A stretch of 15,750 nt of DNA, from positions 1-15,750 of the forward strand of contig CAKRYD010000038.1 of NCBI GenBank assembly GCA_934426255.1, in the 5' to 3' direction. The position numbers and the translations under genes are program-made. The notes below the pieces were generated by a model, which was given only the letters and a program-made list of their open reading frames with translations, was not told the DNA's origin and did no database searches. How positions within the stretch are numbered: the stretch's first letter is position 1; each line of letters opens with the position of its first letter. The DNA comes from an uncultured Bacteroidaceae bacterium (GTDB lineage: Bacteria; Bacteroidota; Bacteroidia; Bacteroidales; Bacteroidaceae). This document shows positions 1 through 5,516 of the stretch, piece after piece.

Positions 1-750
1 GGGACGTTCATATTGCAACATGAGCCACATGCATTCCACATAATCCTTGGCGTAGCCCCAGTCGCGCCGGCTACTGAGGTTTCCTAGATACAGCTTATCC
101 TGTACCCCCTGGGCTATCCGTGCAGCCGCAAGCGTAATTTTACGGGTCACGAAGGTTTCGCCGCGACGTTCGCTCTCGTGGTTAAACAATATGCCATTGA
201 CAGCAAACATACCATAAGCTTCACGATAATTCTTTACAATCCAATAGCCATATTGCTTTGCAACAGCGTAGGGAGAGCGTGGGTAAAACGGTGTTGTTTC
301 ACTCTGCGGAACTTCCTGCACCAGCCCGAACAATTCGCTTGTCGAAGCCTGATATATGCGGGAATGCTTTTCCAAGCCCAGTATACGCACTGCTTCCAAA
401 AGACGCAATGTACCCGTAGCAACTGTGTCAGCTGTATATTCGGGAACATCAAAACTGACTTTTACATGGCTCTGAGCTGCCAGATTGTAGACCTCGTCGG
501 GCTTTACCATCTGCAGTACTCTTATCAATGAGCTCGAATCTGTCATATCGCCATAATGCAGGTTGACCGAACGGCTGCGTTTCATGTCGCGAACCCATTC
601 GTTCAGGTATAAATGTTCTATTCTTCCCGTATTGAAAGACGAGCTGCGTCGCATGATGCCATGCACTTCATATCCTTTTTCGATAAGCAGTTCGGCCAAA
701 TACGAGCCGTCTTGTCCGGTAATGCCGGTTATAAGCGCAACTTTTTTCAT
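1..750 (-). CDS. gmd: GDP-mannose 4,6-dehydratase, N-terminal part (cut by the window edge)
   Basis: This cytoplasmic enzyme converts GDP-D-mannose to GDP-4-keto-6-deoxy-D-mannose, the first step towards GDP-L-fucose and related sugars for capsule, LPS or glycoprotein glycans. I translated the minus strand from the ATG at 750-748; the frame stays open for 250 codons to the window edge, against a usual family length of about 350-380. Visible marks are the NADP-binding GITGQDG loop (G9, G12, G15), the STSELFG segment (T137 and E139 as likely catalytic residues) and YAVAK (Y161, K165) of the short-chain dehydrogenase type. The NHESERRGETFVTRKI stretch near residues 210-225 is typical of Gmd rather than other epimerases. 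The gene is transcribed divergently from the DedA gene, with a -7-like box at 782-789 on the minus strand. A GDP-L-fucose synthase gene often follows gmd but would lie outside the window. Confidence 0.95.
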   Translation of the reverse strand, partial: MKKVALITGITGQDGSYLAELLIEKGYEVHGIMRRSSSFNTGRIEHLYLNEWVRDMKRSRSVNLHYGDMTDSSSLIRVLQMVKPDEVYNLAAQSHVKVSFDVPEYTADTVATGTLRLLEAVRILGLEKHSRIYQASTSELFGLVQEVPQSETTPFYPRSPYAVAKQYGYWIVKNYREAYGMFAVNGILFNHESERRGETFVTRKITLAAARIAQGVQDKLYLGNLSSRRDWGYAKDYVECMWLMLQYERP

Positions 751-781
751 TTTTGCCAATAGATTTCCAACTTATTCTGTG

Positions 782-789
782 CAAAGATA
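782..789 (-). promoter_or_regulatory. -7 promoter box (TATCTTTG) for gmd
   Basis: On the minus strand this reads TATCTTTG, matching the Bacteroidetes -7 consensus TAnnTTTG, about 30 bases upstream of the gmd ATG. No TTTG -33 box lies 19-21 bases further upstream, so the call rests on the -7 match and position only. Confidence 0.55.
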
Positions 790-832
790 ATGCAAAAACA
801 ACGGAACGCCCCCGTTACTGCAAAAAAAATCG

Positions 833-840
833 TACCTTTG
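833..840 (+). promoter_or_regulatory. -7 promoter box (TACCTTTG) for the DedA-family gene
   Basis: TACCTTTG matches the Bacteroidetes -7 consensus and lies 36 bases upstream of the ATG at 877. It is divergent from the gmd box at 782-789, so both promoters share the 126-base intergenic gap. No clear -33 TTTG is seen at the usual spacing. Confidence 0.55.
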
Positions 841-876
841 TTTTTGAAATAAACACCCACAAAACTACCAGGCACA

Positions 877-1515
877 ATGGAATCCTTGACCGACTTCCTG
901 ATTAACATTGACCAATACTTAATCGACATTGTCAGCAACTACCATACTTGGACTTATGCCATATTATTCTTGATTGTTTTTTTCGAAAGCGGACTGGTCA
1001 TCATGGCATTCCTACCCGGAGACTCCCTGCTGTTTGTTGCCGGAGCACTTACGGCCATGCCCAACATACCAATGGAAATCAATTCGCTGTCATTGCTATT
1101 GTTCATCGGTGCCGTGGCAGGCGACTCATGCAACTATGTGACCGGTCGTTACTTCGGTGAAAAAATGTTCAGCAATCCCCGTTCCAAATTTTTCAAGCCT
1201 TCCACCCTCGAAAAGACCCATGATTTTTTCTACCGCTACGGTGGAAAGACCATTATCATAGCTCGCTTCCTGCCCATCATACGCACTTTCGCGCCATTCG
1301 TTGCAGGAATGGGAAAAATGAACTACCGGCACTTCATGACCTACAACATCATCGGTGCAGCCCTGTGGATTGCCACATTTTGCTATGCCGGCTACTTCTT
1401 CGGAGACCTGCCTTTTGTCAAGAACAATGCCAAACTGCTGCTCGTGGCCGTAGCCATCTTATCTATGATGCCGGCCGTCATCGAAATAGCTAAGGCCAAA
1501 TTGAAAAATCATTGA
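877..1515 (+). CDS. DedA-family inner-membrane protein (SNARE-associated/VTT domain)
   Basis: A 212-residue polytopic membrane protein of the DedA family (PF09335). Members support envelope integrity and proton-motive-force homeostasis, and several are implicated in recycling the undecaprenyl-phosphate or phospholipid carrier; which applies here is not shown by sequence. Visible family marks are FFESG with E37, LPGD at 46-49, and the long conserved segment from R130 (RFLPIIRTFAPFVAG) to G144, followed by GALW near 160-164. Hydrophobic segments lie at roughly 26-60, 70-85, 152-175 and 185-203. Length is normal for the family. The ATG at 877 is the first in frame after the promoter box. It is followed 67 bases later by purU on the same strand, and the two may be co-transcribed because no terminator lies between them. 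Confidence 0.9.
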   Translation: MESLTDFLINIDQYLIDIVSNYHTWTYAILFLIVFFESGLVIMAFLPGDSLLFVAGALTAMPNIPMEINSLSLLLFIGAVAGDSCNYVTGRYFGEKMFSNPRSKFFKPSTLEKTHDFFYRYGGKTIIIARFLPIIRTFAPFVAGMGKMNYRHFMTYNIIGAALWIATFCYAGYFFGDLPFVKNNAKLLLVAVAILSMMPAVIEIAKAKLKNH

Positions 1516-1582
1516 CTGCATGCTCCGAAAAGACAGATATCCAAATTATTTTGCAATCATAAAACTCCAACAAATAAACTGA

Positions 1583-2440
1583 ATGAAAAGTACGGCAATC
1601 CTTTTGCTCCACTGTCCCGACCAACCGGGGATTTTGGCCGAAGTCACCAATTTCATTACGGTCAACAAAGGCAATATCGTGTACCTTGACCAACATGTCG
1701 ACCATGTAGAAAATATCTTTTTTATGCGCATAGAATGGGAACTGAACGGTTTTTCCATCCCTCGAGAAAAGATTGATGATTTTTTCTCTACACTCTACGC
1801 CCAAAAGTATCATATGGATTTCCAATTGTATTTCTCCGACCAGAAACCGCGAATGGCCATATTCGTATCTAAAATGTCGCATTGCCTCTACGACCTGCTC
1901 GCGCGCTACACTGCCGGTGAATGGGACGTTGAGATACCGCTTATCATCAGCAATCATCCCGACCTGGAAATCGTGGCCAAGCGCTTTGACATACCTTACT
2001 ACGTATTTCCCATTACAAAGGACAATAAAGCGGAACAGGAGCAAAAAGAGATGGAGCTTCTCAAAGCTCACAAAGTGAATTTTATTGTACTGGCGCGTTA
2101 CATGCAGGTCATTAGCGAAAACATGATACGCAGTTATCCACAAAGAATCATCAACATCCACCATTCGTTCCTGCCGGCTTTTGTCGGGGCGAAGCCCTAT
2201 CACGCCGCTTTCGAGCGAGGTGTGAAAATCATCGGTGCAACCGGGCATTATGTCACCACCGAACTGGATGCCGGCCCCATCATCGAACAAGATGTGGTGC
2301 GTGTTACTCACAAGGACACCATTTCCGATTTGGTCAACAAAGGCAAGGATCTCGAAAAGATTGTTCTATCGCATTCCGTGCAAAAACACATCGAGCACAA
2401 GATTCTCACCTATAAGAACAAGACTGTTATATTCAACTAA
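1583..2440 (+). CDS. purU: Formyltetrahydrofolate deformylase
   Basis: PurU hydrolyses 10-formyl-tetrahydrofolate to formate and tetrahydrofolate, balancing the one-carbon pool and feeding formate to formate-dependent purine synthesis. The 285-residue protein has an N-terminal ACT domain (about 5-85, starting LLLHCPDQPGILAEVT) and a C-terminal formyltransferase-fold domain (about 90-285). The catalytic triad equivalent to that of PurN and other PurU proteins is visible as N191 and H193 in NIHHSFLPAF and D229 in TTELDAGPII. Length matches the family (about 280-290). The ACT domain in characterised PurU senses methionine and glycine, which fits the presence of metH 3 kb away, but no direct link is visible. 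It lies 67 bases downstream of the DedA gene and ends at a strong hairpin terminator. Confidence 0.95.
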   Translation: MKSTAILLLHCPDQPGILAEVTNFITVNKGNIVYLDQHVDHVENIFFMRIEWELNGFSIPREKIDDFFSTLYAQKYHMDFQLYFSDQKPRMAIFVSKMSHCLYDLLARYTAGEWDVEIPLIISNHPDLEIVAKRFDIPYYVFPITKDNKAEQEQKEMELLKAHKVNFIVLARYMQVISENMIRSYPQRIINIHHSFLPAFVGAKPYHAAFERGVKIIGATGHYVTTELDAGPIIEQDVVRVTHKDTISDLVNKGKDLEKIVLSHSVQKHIEHKILTYKNKTVIFN

Positions 2441-2459
2441 TAATCTTCTTACTATATAG

Positions 2460-2494
2460 AAAAGGCGAGGCATCGTTACGATGTCTCGCCTTTT
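2460..2494 (+). terminator. Bidirectional intrinsic terminator between convergent purU and the GGGtGRT gene
   Basis: A near-perfect hairpin: 16 bases at 2460-2475 (AAAAGGCGAGGCATCG) pair with 2479-2494 around a three-base loop, with one G-U pair. The A-run on the left and T-run on the right of the stem make it a terminator on both strands. It sits 19 bases past the purU stop and 18 bases past the stop of the converging minus-strand gene. Confidence 0.9.
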
Positions 2495-2512
2495 CGTATG
2501 AACTATGTAAGT

Positions 2513-3532
2513 TTATTTCTTGTTCAGAGCAAGGTCTACGTTAACAGCGCAGGCTACAGTGCAACCTACCATCGGGTTGTTGCCGATTCCGAGGAAGCCC
2601 ATCATTTCAACGTGTGCGGGAACCGAGGAAGAACCTGCAAACTGGGCATCACTATGCATGCGTCCCATGGTATCTGTCATGCCGTATGAAGCAGGACCTG
2701 CGGCCATGTTGTCGGGGTGCAGCGTACGTCCGGTACCACCACCGCTGGCTACCGAGAAGTAAGGTTTGCCGGCAAGGATGCGTTCTTTCTTGTATGTTCC
2801 GGCAACGGGATGCTGGAAACGGGTCGGGTTGGTTGAATTTCCGGTAATAGATACGTCTACATCTTCTTTCCACATGATGGCAACGCCTTCACGCACGTCA
2901 TCGGCTCCATAGCAGTTGACAGCGGCACGCGGGCCGTTGCTGTAAGGAATGGTCTTGACAACCTTCAATTCGCTTGTATAGTAGTCGAATTTAGTCTGTA
3001 CATAAGTAAAACCGTTGATGCGGCTGATAATCATGGCTGCGTCTTTGCCCAATCCGTTCAGGATACAACGCAGAGGTTTGTCGGCAGGTCTTGACTTATT
3101 GGCCATTTGAGCAATCTTGATGGCACCTTCGGCTGCTGCGAAGCTCTCGTGCCCTGCAAGGAAGGCAAAGCACTTTGTTTCGGGGGTCAGCAAGCGGGCT
3201 GCCAGATTACCGTGGCCTATACCAACCTTGCGGTCATCTGCCACTGAACCGGGGATGCAAAACGATTGCAGGCCTTCGCCTATATATTTGGCTGCTTCTA
3301 CTGCGTTGGGTGCCTTTTCTTTCAAGGCAATGGCTGTGCCTACGACGTAAGCCCATTTGGCATTTTCGAAACAAATCATCTGCGTTTCTTCGCAGGTCTT
3401 GTAAGGATCGAGCCCTGCATTCTCGCAAATCTGATTGGCTTCTTCAATATCTTTGATGCCGTGCTTGTTGAGTGCAGCGAGAATCTGCTTGATACGGCGT
3501 TCCTGGCTTTCAAATTTCACTTCTCTTATCAT
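2513..3532 (-). CDS. GGGtGRT-family protein of unknown function
   Basis: A 339-residue protein that I recognise as the GGGtGRT family (PF14057 by memory), named after the motif seen here at residues 264-270 (GGGTGRT). No biochemical function is established to my knowledge. It has no signal peptide or membrane segment, so it is probably cytoplasmic. Nine cysteines are present (36, 47, 54, 92, 121, 156, 207, 324, 328); C36/C47/C54 near the N-terminus and C324/C328 near the C-terminus could bind metal or an Fe-S cluster, which is inference. Glycine-rich stretches (GHGNLAARLL at 106-115, GGGTGRT) might bind a nucleotide or cofactor. It starts 13 bases after the stop of the IscU-like gene and is clearly co-transcribed with it, so a role linked to Fe-S scaffold function is plausible. 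It ends at the bidirectional terminator shared with purU. Confidence 0.88.
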   Translation of the reverse strand: MIREVKFESQERRIKQILAALNKHGIKDIEEANQICENAGLDPYKTCEETQMICFENAKWAYVVGTAIALKEKAPNAVEAAKYIGEGLQSFCIPGSVADDRKVGIGHGNLAARLLTPETKCFAFLAGHESFAAAEGAIKIAQMANKSRPADKPLRCILNGLGKDAAMIISRINGFTYVQTKFDYYTSELKVVKTIPYSNGPRAAVNCYGADDVREGVAIMWKEDVDVSITGNSTNPTRFQHPVAGTYKKERILAGKPYFSVASGGGTGRTLHPDNMAAGPASYGMTDTMGRMHSDAQFAGSSSVPAHVEMMGFLGIGNNPMVGCTVACAVNVDLALNKK

Positions 3533-3545
3533 GGTCTGTTCCTCC

Positions 3546-4247
3546 TTATTCTTTACGTGGATCTATGGATTTAACTGCGCCGTCTTCGGCCTTTGTGCGG
3601 CCGTATGTGCCGGTCACGCTCTTCAGAGCCTCATCAGCGGGAACGCCTTTCTTGATGGCATCCATGAATTTGCCCATGTGAACAAACTCGTAGCCGCATA
3701 CCTGGTCGTCCTTGTCAAGGAACATTTTGGTGATGTAGCCTTCTGTGAGTTGAAGGTAGCGTGTTCCTTTCACTTTGGTACCATAAAGTGTTCCTGTCTG
3801 ACTGATAAGACCTTTTCCCAAATCTTCCAATCCGGCACCGATGGCCAAACCGCCTTCCGAGAAAGCACTTTGAGAACGGCCGTAAACGATTTGAAGGAAC
3901 AGCTCACGCATGGCTGTGTTAATGGCGTCGCATACAAGGTCGGTGTTCAATGCTTCAAGAATAGTCTTGCCCGGCAATATTTCGCTTGCCATAGCTGCAG
4001 AATGAGTCATACCCGAGCAACCGATTGTTTCTACGAGGCATTCCTGGATGACACCCTCCTTTATGTTCAGGGTCAACTTACACGCACCTTGCTGGGGAGC
4101 ACACCAACCCACACCATGAGTTAGGCCGGAGATGTCCTTTATTTCCTTGGCTTGAATCCATTTGCCCTCCTCGGGAATGGGAGCCGGACCGTGATTGGGG
4201 CCTTTGGCCACACAACACATATTTTCAACTTCCTTTGTATAAACCAT
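3546..4247 (-). CDS. IscU/NifU-like iron-sulfur cluster scaffold protein
   Basis: A 233-residue protein whose region 45-125 resembles the NifU N-terminal/IscU fold. Three cysteines sit where IscU carries its cluster ligands: C49 (GVGWCAPQQG), C77 (ETIGCSGMTHSAAMAS, compare FGCGSAIAS of IscU) and C106 (LVCDAI). It differs from canonical IscU, which is about 130 residues, by an N-terminal extension with a C11-C12 pair and by a C-terminal half with no fold I recognise. It has no nearby cysteine desulfurase, so it is probably not the main housekeeping scaffold. The start at 4247 is chosen because an MVYTKEVE-type N-terminus looks conserved in relatives as I recall them. The ATG at 4220 has a better spaced AAGGAAG upstream and is a credible alternative that still keeps C11-C12. 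First gene of a two-gene operon with the GGGtGRT gene. Confidence 0.87.
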   Translation of the reverse strand: MVYTKEVENMCCVAKGPNHGPAPIPEEGKWIQAKEIKDISGLTHGVGWCAPQQGACKLTLNIKEGVIQECLVETIGCSGMTHSAAMASEILPGKTILEALNTDLVCDAINTAMRELFLQIVYGRSQSAFSEGGLAIGAGLEDLGKGLISQTGTLYGTKVKGTRYLQLTEGYITKMFLDKDDQVCGYEFVHMGKFMDAIKKGVPADEALKSVTGTYGRTKAEDGAVKSIDPRKE

Positions 4248-4365
4248 ATCCTTTAAACTTTTAGATTGATATTACCTCATGCAAAAATACCCATTTTTTG
4301 CTATTTCTCCTCACCTTCTGCCATATTTTTTCGATGAAAAAGATTTCTGTCCACCCGATAAATAT

Positions 4366-4396
4366 CAAAAATACGGGGCACTACCGATATTTCAAA
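4366..4396 (-). promoter_or_regulatory. Bacteroidetes-type promoter (TTTG -N19- TATTTTTG) for the IscU-like/GGGtGRT operon
   Basis: On the minus strand a -33 TTTG (CAAA at 4393-4396 on the plus strand) is followed after exactly 19 bases by TATTTTTG (4366-4373), matching both elements and the usual 19-21 spacing of the Bacteroidetes primary sigma factor. It predicts a 5' UTR of roughly 110 bases. A second TATTTTTG on the minus strand at 4282-4289 is nearer the gene but has no -33 partner. Confidence 0.65.
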
Positions 4397-4458
4397 CCTT
4401 ACCCTACAAAATTGCGCCATCCGTATGTTTCAAGCCTTAGCAGCCCGGACGAGCAGGC

Positions 4459-4521
4459 AAGGCTGCGATTCACGACGAAAAGGCTTTCTTTTCAAAAGGT
4501 AAGGCTGCAAATTGGTCACGG
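4459..4521 (+). repeat. Three 21-bp phased units beginning AAGGCT upstream of the DUF4375 promoter
   Basis: AAGGCT occurs at 4459, 4480 and 4501, exactly 21 bases apart. Units 1 and 3 match further (AAGGCTGC, then a near match around ATT and TCACG), while unit 2 is diverged. The units end 16 bases before the -7 box at 4538. This lies in the 321-base gap 4248-4568 between divergent genes, which otherwise holds only the two promoters and no credible gene. Confidence 0.5.
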
Positions 4522-4537
4522 TTTGAAGCGTTTTTGC

Positions 4538-4545
4538 TACCTTTG
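4538..4545 (+). promoter_or_regulatory. -7 promoter box (TACCTTTG) for the DUF4375-smpB-metH run
   Basis: TACCTTTG matches TAnnTTTG and lies 23 bases upstream of the ATG at 4569. An ATTGG element at 4511 is 23 bases upstream, slightly outside the 19-21 spacing of a -33 box. It is the only promoter-like box I found ahead of the six closely spaced plus-strand genes up to 12293. Confidence 0.6.
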
Positions 4546-4568
4546 CACTACTTATTGAAAATGCAACG

Positions 4569-5024
4569 ATGGATATGAACCACGATGATGCGGCCTTGTT
4601 GGAACAGCTGGCCGACCAATATGTAGCTACTATGGGCGGAAACCCGACAGGAAGTTCAATGGCGTTGCTCGACGGCAACCGGCTGACATTGCTGGCCTAT
4701 GTCATTTTCCGTCGCGAGATGCTGGAAGGTGGCATGATACAGCTTATCCACAACGGCTATGGGCCATTTATTTTTGAAAACCCTTTCGCCAAAGCTATGC
4801 GCCTTTGGGGACTGAAAGATTTCTCGAAGTTGGTTTACTCGGGACGCGAGTTGTATGAGAAATACGGCAAAGAGCTGACGGCCGACTGCACGGACGAAGA
4901 ATTCATGGCTCTGTATGAACAATACGAGGCTTTCGACGAAATAGACGACGAGTTTGTCGAAGCCGAACCACAATGGACAGCCGCGGTAGCAGCCTACGTC
5001 GGCGACCACAGAAATTTGTTTTAA
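4569..5024 (+). CDS. DUF4375 (DMP19-type) small acidic protein
   Basis: A 151-residue cytoplasmic acidic protein. The central stretch GGMIQLIHNGYGPFIFEN (54-71) followed by AKAMRLWGLKDFSKLVY is characteristic of the DUF4375 family (PF14300), which includes the Neisseria DNA-mimic protein DMP19. An acidic C-terminal half (DEFVEAEP near 127-134) fits, but DNA mimicry is not shown for this branch and the true role is unknown. The start at 4569 is the first ATG after the -7 box; ATG 4575 (residue 3) is an equally possible start. smpB begins 11 bases after its stop, so the two are probably co-transcribed. Confidence 0.8.
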   Translation: MDMNHDDAALLEQLADQYVATMGGNPTGSSMALLDGNRLTLLAYVIFRREMLEGGMIQLIHNGYGPFIFENPFAKAMRLWGLKDFSKLVYSGRELYEKYGKELTADCTDEEFMALYEQYEAFDEIDDEFVEAEPQWTAAVAAYVGDHRNLF

Positions 5025-5035
5025 CGAAGAAAAAC

Positions 5036-5503
5036 ATGGCAGACAAGACAATCAAGAAAAACATCGTCATCAAAAACCGGCGCGCCTCGTTCGACTACCT
5101 GTTCTTGGAAAAATACAAGGCCGGCATTGTGCTCACCGGTACTGAAATCAAGTCGATACGTAAGGGCAAGGCCAGTCTGGTAGACACGTTCTGCTATTTT
5201 GACAGGCACGAAATATGGGTGAAAAACATGTATATCGCGCCCTATTTCTATGGCTCATACGGCAATCATGCTGAAAGACGCGACCGCAAGCTGCTGTTGA
5301 CAAAGAAAGAAATCAGAAAACTGGAACAAGAGATAAAGAATCCGGGACTCACCATTGTCCCTGTTGTCTTGTATATTGAAGGAAACCATCTGGCCAAAGT
5401 CGAAATTGCCCTGGCACGTGGCAAAAAGCAGTATGACAAGCGTCAGGCCCTGAAAGAAAAGGACGACCGCAGGGAAATGGACCGAAGTTTCAAACGATAC
5501 TAA
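5036..5503 (+). CDS. smpB: SsrA-binding protein SmpB
   Basis: SmpB binds tmRNA and delivers it to stalled ribosomes for trans-translation. The 155-residue protein shows the family landmarks in order: NRRASFDYLFLEKYKAGIVL (14-33), GTEIKSIRKGKASL (35-48), the oligonucleotide-binding barrel through LVDTFCYF and YIAPYF, and the basic tail starting ARGKKQYDKR (127-136), which inserts into the mRNA channel. The frame is open upstream to 4973, but that would add 21 residues unlike SmpB and overlap the DUF4375 gene. The ATG at 5036 gives the usual 150-160 residues. metH follows after only 13 bases. Confidence 0.97.
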   Translation: MADKTIKKNIVIKNRRASFDYLFLEKYKAGIVLTGTEIKSIRKGKASLVDTFCYFDRHEIWVKNMYIAPYFYGSYGNHAERRDRKLLLTKKEIRKLEQEIKNPGLTIVPVVLYIEGNHLAKVEIALARGKKQYDKRQALKEKDDRREMDRSFKRY

Positions 5504-5516
5504 CCGGCATTTTTGC

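Noticed and set aside
178..531. 117-codon plus-strand ORF inside the gmd region
   Set aside because: The minus strand over the same bases encodes an uninterrupted, clearly recognisable GDP-mannose dehydratase; the plus-strand product resembles nothing.
1490..2311. 273-codon minus-strand ORF
   Set aside because: It is antisense to purU, whose catalytic and ACT motifs are unmistakable; the antisense product has no family features.
3435..4124. 229-codon plus-strand ORF
   Set aside because: It is antisense to the IscU-like gene, which has conserved cysteine motifs, a promoter and a partner gene.
4298..4558. 86-codon plus-strand ORF in the intergenic gap
   Set aside because: It overlaps the divergent promoters and the 21-bp repeats, has no ribosome binding site or family features, and its end runs past the -7 box of the DUF4375 gene.
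4973..5035. N-terminal extension of SmpB
   Set aside because: It overlaps the DUF4375 gene and is unlike SmpB; the ATG at 5036 gives the normal family length and start.
5504..5516. Cobalamin riboswitch ahead of metH
   Set aside because: Only 13 bases separate smpB and metH, far too few for a riboswitch of roughly 200 bases.
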